Assembly (NCBI GenBank): GCA_022828125.1
Contig: JAJEJD010000005.1
Span: forward strand, 1-64,000
Reading direction: 5' to 3'
Source: a bacterium
GTDB taxonomy: Bacteria > UBA8248
Length of the DNA: 64,000 nt
Position numbers and translations under genes: made by a program. This document shows, in pieces, positions 1 through 7,922 of this stretch. Each line of letters begins with the position of its first letter. Within the stretch, counting starts at the first letter, position 1. A model generated the notes under the pieces. The model saw only the letters and a list, made by a program, of their open reading frames with translations, did no database searches and was not told the DNA's origin.

Positions 1-221
1 TTTCCCTCCAGTTGGTAGCGACCGCCGAGTTCGAGGCGGCCGCTGACTGGCAGGAACCAGCGTGGGATTCGTTCCGCGCTCGTCACGGCGTCCCAGAGGT
101 CCTCCACTGTCGTCGCGTAGCTGCGGGCCAAGGTGACCGCGCGAGCGGCATGGCCGTCGCGCTCCAGGGACGACACTGTGCGCTCCACGGCGCCGAGGAG
201 GCGTTCGACATCCAAGTCCAT
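1..221 (-). CDS. SRPBCC/AHSA1-like protein, 3' end cut by window edge
   Basis: Translating the minus strand from an ATG at 221 gives an open frame that runs off the window edge, so the ORF track missed it. The visible ~73 residues begin MDLDVERLLGAVERTV and contain ATTVEDLWDAVTSAERIPRWF followed by GRLELGGRYQLEG. This is the typical N-terminus of AHSA1/START-like (SRPBCC) proteins, which bind hydrophobic ligands in a helix-grip fold. An in-frame TGA lies a few codons upstream, and GGAGAAG sits 3-9 nt before the ATG, which supports this start. These genes often follow an ArsR-type regulator, but none is readable here. The C-terminal half is outside the window, so ligand and role are unknown. 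Confidence 0.75.
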   Translation of the reverse strand, partial: MDLDVERLLGAVERTVSSLERDGHAARAVTLARSYATTVEDLWDAVTSAERIPRWFLPVSGRLELGGRYQLEG

Positions 222-801
222 GGCTTCTCCGTTTCGTCAGGCAGGCGATTATCCAAGTACATGCCACTGCGTACAGCGAGTCAAGCCGCGTGGACGATGG
301 CTCGGACCGTCCACAAGGTCCAGACCGTCCGACAACAGCAAGTCGGAAGCCCGCCCAATGGCGACACGCCTCGACGAGCACGAGCGCCGACAGATGGCCC
401 GGCACTTCCTTCCCCGCAACTGTCACCCGCGGTGCGGCGACCGTTGTGCAATCTGATGACCGCCTCCCCTCTGCGCCAACCTATACGTTACCCGGCACTT
501 CGCGCCCGAGACAACGAGTCCGGCGGCGGTCATGCCGCCCCGCATCCTCTTGTTCTCGTGCTTCCTTTACTGCCGCCAGGAAGCCGCGCGACGGTTCGGG
601 ACGTGTTCCCGCAAGTGCGCGGCGGGCGCTGCCGCTCAAGCGCCGCTCGGGTCAAATGCCCGGCCTTCAACGGTTTGCAGTGCGCGGTCGCTTGGTTGGC
701 CAGGAAGCGGGCTGACGACGCCCTTCGGCGCGTGGTTCTCACACCGGAAGCATTCTTCAATCGTGGGGTGTTGTGTCTTACAGATTTTGAGAGATGAAAC
801 T
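222..801. other. Intergenic stretch, no supported gene
   Basis: About 580 bases between the divergent-looking edge gene and the FGE-fold gene. The listed ORFs here have no recognisable protein features and overlap each other in several frames. A GTAC-N10-GTAC dyad lies at about 256-273 (plus strand), some 35-50 bases upstream of the edge gene, and could be an operator. The stretch also holds repeated GACCGTCC words at about 312-340. No RNA gene is seen. Confidence 0.4.
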
Positions 802-1698
802 TCAGGCGTCCATCGCACACCGGAAGCCGATGTTGAAGTTCTTGTACCAGGGCTCGAAGCCCTCTCTCGCCGAGCACCTGAGGCTGTCTTCGATGTAGTC
901 CCAGCCGCAGCCCCGGGCGACCTTGGCCGTCCAGGCGTAGCCCGCCCGGCGCGGGAGCCAGCCCTCGGTGTTTCCGAAGCGGATCTTGTAGCTGTCCTCG
1001 TCGCGGTGCAGGATTTCGTAGCGCTCGCCGCGCTTGACTTCGCCCAGACTCAGATTTCCCCCGCCCGGAACGGCGAATACAGGCACCCTCGCCATCGCCA
1101 CCTCGAAGGTCGGCCCCTCGAGCCCTTTCGGATTCTCCGCCGGGCCCGTCTGGTAATAAAAGCCGTCGAACCAGTCCGACACCCACTCGAAGACGTTCCC
1201 TGCCATCTGCACGCAACCATAGGGAGAGGCGCTCTCTTCGAACCCGCTCACATTGCTCGGGCAGTGAATATCCGTTTCCGTACTCGCATAGACGGCCCGC
1301 CCGGGAGAGGGTTCATCCTCGCCCCAGGGATACTTGCGCCCATCCGTTCCGCGCGCCGCCTTCTCCCACTCCGCCTCGGTCGGCAGGCGCTTGCCCACCC
1401 AGCGGGCGTAGGCGTTCGCCTCCTCCCAACTGATGCTGACGATGGGCTGCTCCGGCCCCACGAAATCATCCCGCGCGAATGAGGGAGGCGTCGGAAACGC
1501 CTCGGTCTCCTCCAGGAAGACGCGGTACTGCGCGTTCGTCACGCAGTATTTGTCGATCCAGAAAGCGTCCAGCGTAACTTCGCGCTGCGGGCGCTCGTCC
1601 GCGTTGCCGACGTCGGAACCCATCAGAAAGAGCCCCTCGGGCACGAACACCATCGCGGCCTCGTCTTTCCCTTTATTCATTTCCCTCGCTTCGCTCAT
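802..1698 (-). CDS. FGE-sulfatase (SUMF1) fold protein with SH3-like insert
   Basis: 298 residues with the formylglycine-generating-enzyme fold signature: VPEGLFLMGSD near the N-terminus, RLPTEAEWEKAARG, YPWG, then MAGNVFEWVSDW and a C-terminal NIGFRCA. Between the MAGNVFEW block and the final RCSAR block, about residues 200-250 read VPVFAVPGGGNLSLGEVKRG...EGWLPR. That looks like a bacterial SH3 (SH3b) module inserted in the fold. The paired active-site cysteines of true sulfatase-activating FGE are not seen in canonical spacing (only GCGW and LRCS), so a sulfatase-maturase role is not supported. There is no signal peptide, so it is probably cytoplasmic. It lies downstream of porB but behind a terminator, so it is likely its own unit. 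Many such proteins are structural or ligand-binding members with unknown substrates. Confidence 0.85.
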   Translation of the reverse strand: MSEAREMNKGKDEAAMVFVPEGLFLMGSDVGNADERPQREVTLDAFWIDKYCVTNAQYRVFLEETEAFPTPPSFARDDFVGPEQPIVSISWEEANAYARWVGKRLPTEAEWEKAARGTDGRKYPWGEDEPSPGRAVYASTETDIHCPSNVSGFEESASPYGCVQMAGNVFEWVSDWFDGFYYQTGPAENPKGLEGPTFEVAMARVPVFAVPGGGNLSLGEVKRGERYEILHRDEDSYKIRFGNTEGWLPRRAGYAWTAKVARGCGWDYIEDSLRCSAREGFEPWYKNFNIGFRCAMDA

Positions 1699-1730
1699 CT
1701 TCGTCTCTTCGGAATTCCAGGGTCAGGGGT

Positions 1731-1765
1731 GAGAGAAAAAGAGCGGGACCCCGAAGGGCCCCGCC
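1731..1765 (-). terminator. Intrinsic terminator after porB
   Basis: On the minus strand the sequence forms GCGGGGCCC-TTCG-GGGTCCCGC, a near-perfect GC stem with a TTCG tetraloop, followed by TCTTTTTCTC. It starts about 30 bases after the porB stop, as expected for the end of the por operon. Confidence 0.8.
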
Positions 1766-1796
1766 CTGGACTTGCCGGTTCTTCGTTCCCGTATCC

Positions 1797-2825
1797 CTAC
1801 TTCTTGCTCGGGTCGTTCACCTTGAAGGGGATGACACCGGGAACCATCCAGTCGTCCCACATCTTGTCCACTTCGCTCTGGAAGTATTCGTAGTCTTCCT
1901 CTACGAAATGGTGGAAGCGGCCCTGTGTTTCCAGGTACTCGCGCACCGGCTTGCGGCGACGCTTGCCGTACACCTGGCGTGCCGAAATGCCCGTATAGGT
2001 GAGGGCCCCGTCCGTCATCTCCCAGAGGGGGAAGAGCCCCGTCTCAACGGCCAGCTCGCCCAGCTTGTGGGAGTAGAAGGGGTCGTAGTCCCAGCCTTTG
2101 GGGCACGGGTCGAGCGTGTGCACGAAGGCGGGCCCCTTCACGGCCAGCGCCTTGCGGACCTTGTCGATCAGATCGGCGGGATAGGAGGCATCCGCCGTCG
2201 CCACGTAGTTGCAGCGCGTATGGCCCACGGCGTACATGGCCGCGATGTTCTTCTTCCAGCAGTCGTGCATGATGCGGAATTTCTTGCCCGGAGGCGTGAA
2301 CGTCGTGTTCGCGCCCCAGGGGGAAGCGCCCGAAATCTGGATGTCCGTGTTCGCGTACGACTCGTTGTCGTAGCAGATGATCGCCAGATTGTACTTCGCG
2401 TGCATGAGCGCCGCCGAGATAGACGAGACGCCCATGTCGATGCCGCCGCCGTCGCCGCAGAAGGCGATGACGTTGATGGGCTCTTCCTTCATCTTGCCCT
2501 TGCGCATGAGCGCCCGGAGCGCCGCCGCCGTTCCCGTGGCTGCAGAACCCGAAGAACCCAGCTGCGTGTGCATCCACGGCACGACCCAGGGGGTGCTGTA
2601 GTACGTGGTGTTCGCCACGTACATGCAGCCCGTGCTGCCCAGGATGATGGAGCGGGGGCCGGCCGCCTTGGCCATGAGGCGCATGATGAGCGCGCTCTCA
2701 CAACCCTGGCACGTCCTGTGTCCGCTGGTGAAATACTCTTCCACCGCCTTTTCGGGAATGGCGTTCACCTTCCCCATCAAGGGAAGTTCCTGTGTTCCGA
2801 TGTTGTATTCAGAGGTTTCAGCCAT
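1797..2825 (-). CDS. porB: Pyruvate:ferredoxin oxidoreductase beta subunit
   Basis: 342-residue TPP-binding subunit of a 2-oxoacid:ferredoxin oxidoreductase, which decarboxylates pyruvate to acetyl-CoA and passes electrons to ferredoxin, or runs in reverse. The cluster-binding CQGCESAL motif is at about residue 38, and the TPP/Mg motif GDGGGIDMG is followed by YDNESYANTDIQ (about residues 125-160). A further cysteine sits in the C-terminal third (DPCPKGW). It is the last gene of a GntR-porGD-porA-porB operon and starts 4 bases after porA ends. Pyruvate as substrate is inferred from overall family likeness; another 2-oxoacid cannot be excluded. Confidence 0.92.
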   Translation of the reverse strand: MAETSEYNIGTQELPLMGKVNAIPEKAVEEYFTSGHRTCQGCESALIMRLMAKAAGPRSIILGSTGCMYVANTTYYSTPWVVPWMHTQLGSSGSAATGTAAALRALMRKGKMKEEPINVIAFCGDGGGIDMGVSSISAALMHAKYNLAIICYDNESYANTDIQISGASPWGANTTFTPPGKKFRIMHDCWKKNIAAMYAVGHTRCNYVATADASYPADLIDKVRKALAVKGPAFVHTLDPCPKGWDYDPFYSHKLGELAVETGLFPLWEMTDGALTYTGISARQVYGKRRRKPVREYLETQGRFHHFVEEDYEYFQSEVDKMWDDWMVPGVIPFKVNDPSKK

Positions 2826-2828
2826 GAT

Positions 2829-4046
2829 TTAGTCCCTCACTCCGATCCAGTCGACATCGTTGTCGGCCGTATCGTTCTGACCCATGGAAATGACCTTGTC
2901 GGCCATCAGTTTGACGTCTTCGAGCAGCACCTCACGGCCACCGAGGCCGCAGACGAATCCTTTCATGTGAGGCACCTTGTCCGCCCCGTACATGGCGGCT
3001 TTCACTTCGTTGAACACTATACCACCATGATAGGGAGAACCAAACGAGTAGTCGCGGTCGATGACGCCCACCGCCTTGAAGCGCGAGAGCGACGCGCGCA
3101 GCTCTTCCGTCGGGAAGGGGCGGAACCATTTGAGGCGAACCATGCCGACCTTCTTGCCTTCCTTGCGCATTTCGCGGATGGCGACCTTCACCGGCAGGCT
3201 CAGCGTCCCCATGCCGCACAGCACGACGTCGGCGTCCTCGGTCATGTACTCATCGAGGAAGGGGTCCGTGTCCACGCCGAAAGTCTTGCTGAAATCGGCG
3301 TGGGCTTCCTTGAGCACGGTGTAGGCGTTTTTCGCCGCCTCGCTGCTCTGGCGCCTGACTTCCATCAGCCAGTCTTCGTTCGCCTGGGGCGCGATGGTGA
3401 TGGGGTTGTCGGGGTGAAGCAGGAGGTCGCCCCTGTCGTAGGGCGGGAGGAACGCGTTGACCTCCTCCTGTCCGGGCAGCCGCACCGTCGCCTGGCTGTG
3501 GGTCAGGAACGCGCCGTCCATCGCGATGGCGCAAGGCAGATAGACCCTCGGGTCCTCGGCGACGCGGTAGGACAGAAGCCCGAGCTCGACGACTTCCTGC
3601 GCCGTGTCGGGGAAGTTGATCATCCAGCCCAGATCGCGCACCAGCATGGCGTCGTTGTGCTCGGTGCCGAACGCGCCGGGGTCATCCAGCGCCCGGCAGC
3701 CGACCAGGGCTACCATGGGCAGCCTGAGGCCCGCCGTAACGGCCAGAGGCTCCATCGCATAGAGCCAGCCCACGCCGCTCGAGCCGGTGAACACCCGCGC
3801 GCCGCAGGCAGAGGCGTGCTTGACGATCTCGAACTGGCCGTGCTCGCTCTCCGCCGGAATGTAGTCGGCGTCGAAATCGCCCTCGGCGATGAATTTGGAA
3901 ACGTACTGCATCACGGTGTCATACGGCCGGATCGGATACGCCGTGATGACATCCACGTCGGCGAGGCGGCAGACGTGCGCCATGACCTCGCTTCCGGTGA
4001 GGAGATGAACTCCCGCACCCTGTTGTTGTTCGGTTGCTGTCGCCAT
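2829..4046 (-). CDS. porA: Pyruvate:ferredoxin oxidoreductase alpha subunit
   Basis: 405 residues matching the alpha subunit of 2-oxoacid:ferredoxin oxidoreductases. The N-terminal pyrimidine-binding domain has the DVITAYPIRPYDTV motif (the more usual form is AYPITPS), then VFTGSSGVGWLYAMEP and ALDDPGAFGTEHNDA. The second domain (VVLCGMGTL onwards) is the family domain II. The ATG at 4046 has AGGAGCG just upstream. The IRPYDTV variant recalls alpha subunits of Nitrospira/Hydrogenobacter-type enzymes used in carbon fixation; that comparison is from memory and needs a tree. It acts in the cytoplasm with the neighbouring subunits. Confidence 0.92.
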   Translation of the reverse strand: MATATEQQQGAGVHLLTGSEVMAHVCRLADVDVITAYPIRPYDTVMQYVSKFIAEGDFDADYIPAESEHGQFEIVKHASACGARVFTGSSGVGWLYAMEPLAVTAGLRLPMVALVGCRALDDPGAFGTEHNDAMLVRDLGWMINFPDTAQEVVELGLLSYRVAEDPRVYLPCAIAMDGAFLTHSQATVRLPGQEEVNAFLPPYDRGDLLLHPDNPITIAPQANEDWLMEVRRQSSEAAKNAYTVLKEAHADFSKTFGVDTDPFLDEYMTEDADVVLCGMGTLSLPVKVAIREMRKEGKKVGMVRLKWFRPFPTEELRASLSRFKAVGVIDRDYSFGSPYHGGIVFNEVKAAMYGADKVPHMKGFVCGLGGREVLLEDVKLMADKVISMGQNDTADNDVDWIGVRD

Positions 4047-4064
4047 CAGTTCGCTCCTATTATC

Positions 4065-5255
4065 CTATTTGAGGTCTTGAAGAGATTTGACCTGGGCCGT
4101 TTCGGGGTTGTGACCCATCTCGATGCCGATGCCGGAGAACGCCTGTCCAAGACCGGTGATGGGGTGACGACCCTCTATTTTGCCGACGCTGATCTTCTCG
4201 TCCATGTACTTGTCGTAATCTTCCTTGTTCTCCTGCCACATCTGCCACTGGCTGTCGCGCTCCTCGAAGACGACCTCGTTCACCATCGTGATGCAGTCCT
4301 TGACGGGGCAGATGGCCTCGCACACGCCGCAGCCGCAGCAGGCTTCCATGTTGGCATCGAAGAAGCCGTCCGGCGTGACGTCGAAACAGGTGTCCGGGCA
4401 TGCAACCCAGCACAGCGTACACTTCGTGCACTTATCGAACGAGACGACCGGGCGCATGGTGCGGGTCGACCATTTCTTGAAGTAGGGGTTGCGTCCCGGC
4501 TCGTAGCCGCCCTCGCCGCCCCTGAAGCCCTCGTGGCCGCCCACGCCGTCGATGACGACGCCCTGGCGCATTTCATGCCACTTGAGGAGTTCGAACGTGA
4601 AGGGAACCTCATCGTTCCCCTGACCCGGTTCGATCTCGACGGGACGCAGGTCTTCATAAACTTCTCTCGCGGCTTCGATGTGCGTTTCAGAGCCGATGTT
4701 CTCGCGAATCGCCGATTCAAGCGACGCGATGGAGCACATGCTGGGCTCGGCCTTGAGAGCCGCCGCCAGACAGCGCGCATCGGTGCCGTCGTCCTTGTAC
4801 ACCCAGAGGCCGGCGAAGCTCGCCTCGCCGGGGATGATAGCCAGCTTGTAGGGCGTGTCCCTGCGATGGATGTGTTGGACGAGTTCGTCTTCTTTCTGGT
4901 TCGACGTGACGATCAGCGTGCCGCCGGGCTTGGTGACGGCGTTGATGGGCTGCAGGCCGTACCACGCCCACGATTCCACGCCCTTGCACAGGGTGTCGTC
5001 CACACAGATGGAGATGTCCACCTGCTTGGGCTCGTATTGAGCCGCCACGGTCTCGAGTTCTTCCTCGTTGTCCGCGATGTAGCCGAACTGCTTGGCCGGA
5101 ATCCCGTTGCGCTCGGGCGAATCGCTGTAGCGCCCGAAGGAGATGCCCGGCTTTCCTTCTTTCACGGCCGCGAGGATCAACGTCCGTGAAATTTTCACGG
5201 CAAGGCTTTTCTGAAAAATTCCTCTGTAAATCACTTCAAACGATATGACGCTCAC
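4065..5255 (-). CDS. porG: Pyruvate:ferredoxin oxidoreductase gamma-delta fusion subunit
   Basis: 396 residues combining the gamma domain and the ferredoxin-like delta domain. The gamma part (about residues 1-190) starts VISFEVIYRGIFQKSLAVKI with SFGRYSDSPERNG. The delta part has two 4Fe-4S motifs, CTKCTLCWVACP at about 278 and CCGCGVCEAICP at about 302. This single protein therefore supplies electron transfer to the PorA/PorB core. A GTG start is preceded by GGGGGTACC. In many organisms gamma and delta are separate genes; here they are one frame with a linker. Transcription probably continues from the GntR gene 72 bases upstream. Confidence 0.9.
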   Translation of the reverse strand: MSVISFEVIYRGIFQKSLAVKISRTLILAAVKEGKPGISFGRYSDSPERNGIPAKQFGYIADNEEELETVAAQYEPKQVDISICVDDTLCKGVESWAWYGLQPINAVTKPGGTLIVTSNQKEDELVQHIHRRDTPYKLAIIPGEASFAGLWVYKDDGTDARCLAAALKAEPSMCSIASLESAIRENIGSETHIEAAREVYEDLRPVEIEPGQGNDEVPFTFELLKWHEMRQGVVIDGVGGHEGFRGGEGGYEPGRNPYFKKWSTRTMRPVVSFDKCTKCTLCWVACPDTCFDVTPDGFFDANMEACCGCGVCEAICPVKDCITMVNEVVFEERDSQWQMWQENKEDYDKYMDEKISVGKIEGRHPITGLGQAFSGIGIEMGHNPETAQVKSLQDLK

Positions 5256-5327
5256 ATTCGGTACCCCCCACTTTGGAGTTGAAGAAGTAAAACTTTATGC
5301 TTTAAGGCTTCATTCCCTGAAAGTCGG

Positions 5328-6071
5328 TTATTCCGCTTCTAGTTTCGCCAGGTGATCGGGTTTCAAATGGGCTTCGACCTCGCTGCCCTCAATCTCGACC
5401 AGGTGGCCAATCATTCCCGCCATCGCTCTGTTCTTGTCCTTGTTCGAAACGGCATCCAGAATCTTCTGATGCGCCTCCCACGAGCGGAAGCGAACATTCT
5501 CGTCGCGGCGAAGCGAGCGTTCCCGCATCTCGCTCAGAGAGTTGAGCAGACTGCTCAGCAGATGATGGAGGAACTGATTCTTCGCGGCCTCTGCGAGTCC
5601 GAGATGAAACTGGGTATCCTCCCTCAAGCCGAGTCTTCCGCCTTCTATCGCATCATGCTGCCGCTGGATAGTATCTTCGAGCATAACCAACTCGGCGTCC
5701 GTCGCGCGCTCTGCGGCCAGGGCGGCGATTTGAGGCTCCAGCACCATGCGCGCCTCGAAAAGATGGTGGATGCCGCTCTCCGCGTCGGAGGAGACTTTTT
5801 CGGAAATCATGGGGAGCAGGGCCTCAGGCTGCGCCGTGACGAACGTGCCTTCCCCCTGCTTCGTCTCGACGAGCCTGGCGGATTCCAGCGAACGCGTGGC
5901 TTCGCGCACCGAATTGCGGCCCACGCCGAATTGCTCGCAAAGCTCACGCTCCGACGGCAGCTTTTCGCCGGGCTTGATTTCGCCCTCCAGTATCAAAGCC
6001 GTGAGTTGTTCAACAATGGCCTCATAGACGCGCGTTTTCTTCACCGCCTGTAGTCTGTCGCTGATGACCAC
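5328..6071 (-). CDS. GntR/FadR-family transcriptional regulator (FCD domain)
   Basis: 247 residues. The N-terminal winged helix reads GEIKPGEKLPSERELCEQFGVGRNSVREATRSLE (about residues 31-64), the classic GntR DNA-binding domain. The C-terminal FCD ligand domain carries metal/ligand histidines in DTQFHLGLAEAAKN, EAHQKILDAV and GMIGHLVEIE. FCD regulators usually sense carboxylic acids such as pyruvate, lactate or acyl derivatives. Its position 72 bases before porGD on the same strand suggests it controls the por operon and itself. A quasi-palindrome TTGTCCTACCA lies 53 bases upstream of its GTG start. Confidence 0.9.
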   Translation of the reverse strand: MVISDRLQAVKKTRVYEAIVEQLTALILEGEIKPGEKLPSERELCEQFGVGRNSVREATRSLESARLVETKQGEGTFVTAQPEALLPMISEKVSSDAESGIHHLFEARMVLEPQIAALAAERATDAELVMLEDTIQRQHDAIEGGRLGLREDTQFHLGLAEAAKNQFLHHLLSSLLNSLSEMRERSLRRDENVRFRSWEAHQKILDAVSNKDKNRAMAGMIGHLVEIEGSEVEAHLKPDHLAKLEAE

Positions 6072-6123
6072 GCTTCAAGCCCCCGAATAAGCGCCTCACA
6101 GAGAGACTTATCACCTTATGGGA

Positions 6124-6134
6124 TTGTCCTACCA
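6124..6134. promoter_or_regulatory. Candidate GntR/FadR-type operator
   Basis: TTGTCCTACCA is close to the T-K-G-T-N3-A-C-M-A dyad bound by many FCD-type GntR regulators. It lies 53 bases before the GntR start, suiting autoregulation of the GntR-por operon. The assignment rests on motif likeness and position only. Confidence 0.45.
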
Positions 6135-6305
6135 GTAAATTTACCCCCCCTTCTGGGGGGTGTCAACCCAAAATGCGGGTGAATTCGGGATTTTAAGGGC
6201 CGAAAATGTGAAAATCGCCAAGATCTGTTGCCTTATTTTCACTTCCCCATCGAAATTCGGGGTTTCAGCAGGGACTTGTCCGACCTTCGAGACTGTTCGC
6301 CGCAG

Positions 6306-6327
6306 GGACAGGCCCCTGTGCCTGTCC
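6306..6327. repeat. REP-like palindrome
   Basis: GGACAGGC-CCCTGT-GCCTGTCC, 8-base perfect arms. Its core word GGGACAGG is shared with the larger palindrome at 6521, indicating one repeat family. Confidence 0.6.
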
Positions 6328-6365
6328 GCTCGAATCGCAACCACGGGGATGGACAAACCCGATAC

Positions 6366-6386
6366 GGGCGGCCACGGGGGCCGCCC
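6366..6386. repeat. REP-like palindrome
   Basis: GGGCGGCC-ACGGG-GGCCGCCC followed by CTAC. The same style of element, GTAGGGG..CCCCT, recurs at 25957. Confidence 0.6.
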
Positions 6387-6476
6387 CTACGAAGCATCTT
6401 CGTTCATCATACCGATGCCCACAGGATCGGGCCCCACACCCGTACGGGTTCGCATCGACCGGGTTGAACCACCGTT

Positions 6477-6497
6477 ATTCTGGCTTTCGCCGGAATG
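6477..6497. repeat. dRS3-like short inverted repeat
   Basis: ATTCTGG-CTTTCG-CCGGAAT followed by GACG. It matches the widespread bacterial short repeat of the form ATTCCGGCGAAAGCCGGAAT, with one wobble pair. Confidence 0.6.
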
Positions 6498-6520
6498 ACG
6501 AACAAAGCCACATCGCTTCT

Positions 6521-6550
6521 TGTAGGGACAGGTCGCGACCTGTCCCTACA
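6521..6550. repeat. Perfect 30-base palindrome
   Basis: TGTAGGGACAGGTCG directly followed by its exact reverse complement, with no loop. It is a REP-type element or a strong cruciform, lying 119 bases upstream of an MFS gene. Confidence 0.75.
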
Positions 6551-6668
6551 GACTCTTTGGCCAGCGCATCGAACGATTCCGACAGACCCGCCCCGCCTAC
6601 CCCCGTCCGTATCAAAATGCTAGGATTTCCCGTCTTCAATTTCGCCTCATCATCTCTTCGATGAAAGA

Positions 6669-7892
6669 TTGAATGCCTTGAAGAAATGGCAACTCCTCGG
6701 CCTGCTCACCATCGGCCACGCTTGCGAACACTGGTTCCAGGGCGTCCTGGGGCCCGTCATTCCCTACCTGGCCGACGATCTGGGTCTCACGCTCACCCAG
6801 GTGGGACTTCTCTTCACCGGCAGAGCGGTGATGAGCGCCTTGAGCAGCGTGGGGACGGGCTACGTCATCGACGCCTACGGCGGAGGAAAATGGCTACTGG
6901 TCGGGTGCATGGCTTCGGCCGCCCTGTTCTACGGCGGGGCGGGCTTCGCGACGGGATTCTTGACGCTCGCCCCCATCATCTGGCTGAGCGGTCTGGCGAC
7001 GCACACCTGGCACCCTCCCTCCATGGGACTGCTGGGGATGCGCTTCGATAACCGCAAGGGTTTCGCGCTGGGCGTGCACGGCACGGGCGCGAACCTGGGA
7101 CAGACCCTGGCGCCCATCATCGCGGGTTATCTGCTTCTCCTCATGAGCTGGCGGGGCGTCCTGCTGGCGAACACGATTCCTCTTCTCGTCACGGCGATAC
7201 TCTTGTGGATTTTTCTGGAGCCGTTCCAGATCAGCGGAAAGCAAAAAACCGGCTCCTCGATCACTCCCCGTAATTTCGTGGATGCCCTCATCAAAAACCC
7301 GGGGATGATGGGGGCCTGCGTCTTCTCGGGCGTGCGGACGCTCGCGCACAACATCGTCTCGATTTTCCTGCCCATCCTGCTGGTGAGAAAATACGGCGTG
7401 GGGCCGAGCACCCTGGGCCTTGCGCTCGGCGTGTATTCGGCGGCGTCCATATTCCCCGAAACGATCGTCGGCTATCTTTCCGACAGGATTTCCCGAAAAT
7501 TGATCCTCTTCATCGGGACCGCCGCCGGCGGAATCGCGCTGTTCCTGATCCCCCACGCCGGCACGGGAATTTTCCTCTACGCCTGCATCGCGTCGGTCGG
7601 CGTTTTTCTCATCTCCATGCGCTCGGTGATTTTCGCATACGGTTTCGAGATCAGCCCACCCAGGCTGGCGGGAAGCGTCGTCGGCGTTATTTTTACGGCG
7701 AACCAGATTTTTGTTGGCCTGGGGTTGTTCTTTCTGGGTATACTGGCGGATGTATACGGCCTGGAGCTCGTTTTCGGGGCAATCGGCGTCGCATGTCTGG
7801 TGAGTCTGGTCGCTTTCTCATGGTTGCCCCGATCGGAGGAGAATTCGGACCTTCGCCGGAGGGCGGCGAATCCGGGAGATGCTGTGCGCTAG
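6669..7892 (+). CDS. MFS transporter
   Basis: 407-residue inner-membrane carrier with about 12 hydrophobic segments in two six-helix halves. The first half includes GPVIPYLADDLGLTLTQVGLLFTG and a GYVIDAYGGGKWLL loop, the MFS helix 2-3 region; the second half has GYLSDRISRKLIL at the equivalent place. The general pattern (GHACEHWFQGVLGPVIPYLA) is like drug/metabolite efflux members such as fosmidomycin-resistance-like carriers, but the substrate is unknown. The ORF starts with TTG at 6669. A second MFS protein with a similar start motif lies at 32286-33515. Confidence 0.88.
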   Translation: MNALKKWQLLGLLTIGHACEHWFQGVLGPVIPYLADDLGLTLTQVGLLFTGRAVMSALSSVGTGYVIDAYGGGKWLLVGCMASAALFYGGAGFATGFLTLAPIIWLSGLATHTWHPPSMGLLGMRFDNRKGFALGVHGTGANLGQTLAPIIAGYLLLLMSWRGVLLANTIPLLVTAILLWIFLEPFQISGKQKTGSSITPRNFVDALIKNPGMMGACVFSGVRTLAHNIVSIFLPILLVRKYGVGPSTLGLALGVYSAASIFPETIVGYLSDRISRKLILFIGTAAGGIALFLIPHAGTGIFLYACIASVGVFLISMRSVIFAYGFEISPPRLAGSVVGVIFTANQIFVGLGLFFLGILADVYGLELVFGAIGVACLVSLVAFSWLPRSEENSDLRRRAANPGDAVR

Positions 7893-7922
7893 TCCTTCAT
7901 GATTTGCGCGGAGGGATGTCAT

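Larger units (their letters stand above)
6072..6668. other. Repeat-rich intergenic region
   Basis: About 600 bases with no convincing gene. It holds a poly-C/poly-G hairpin at 6142-6160 (CCCCCC-TTCT-GGGGGG) and at least four short palindromes listed separately. The ORFs called across it are products of these repeats. Nothing resembling a structural RNA gene is seen. Confidence 0.6.

Noticed and set aside
12-797. 261-residue plus ORF at the window start
   Set aside because: Overlaps the minus-strand SRPBCC gene and has no recognisable domain.
802-1698. True sulfatase-activating FGE role
   Set aside because: The paired active-site cysteines of the canonical enzyme are not seen, so only the fold is claimed. 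The same holds for 24551-25396.
1908-5189. Plus-strand ORF of 1093 residues
   Set aside because: It is antisense to the whole por operon, whose frames carry all the expected motifs; its composition (Arg/His-rich) is that of a reverse-strand shadow.
6142-6160. CCCCCC-TTCT-GGGGGG hairpin as a terminator
   Set aside because: No T-run follows on either strand; treated as a structural repeat.
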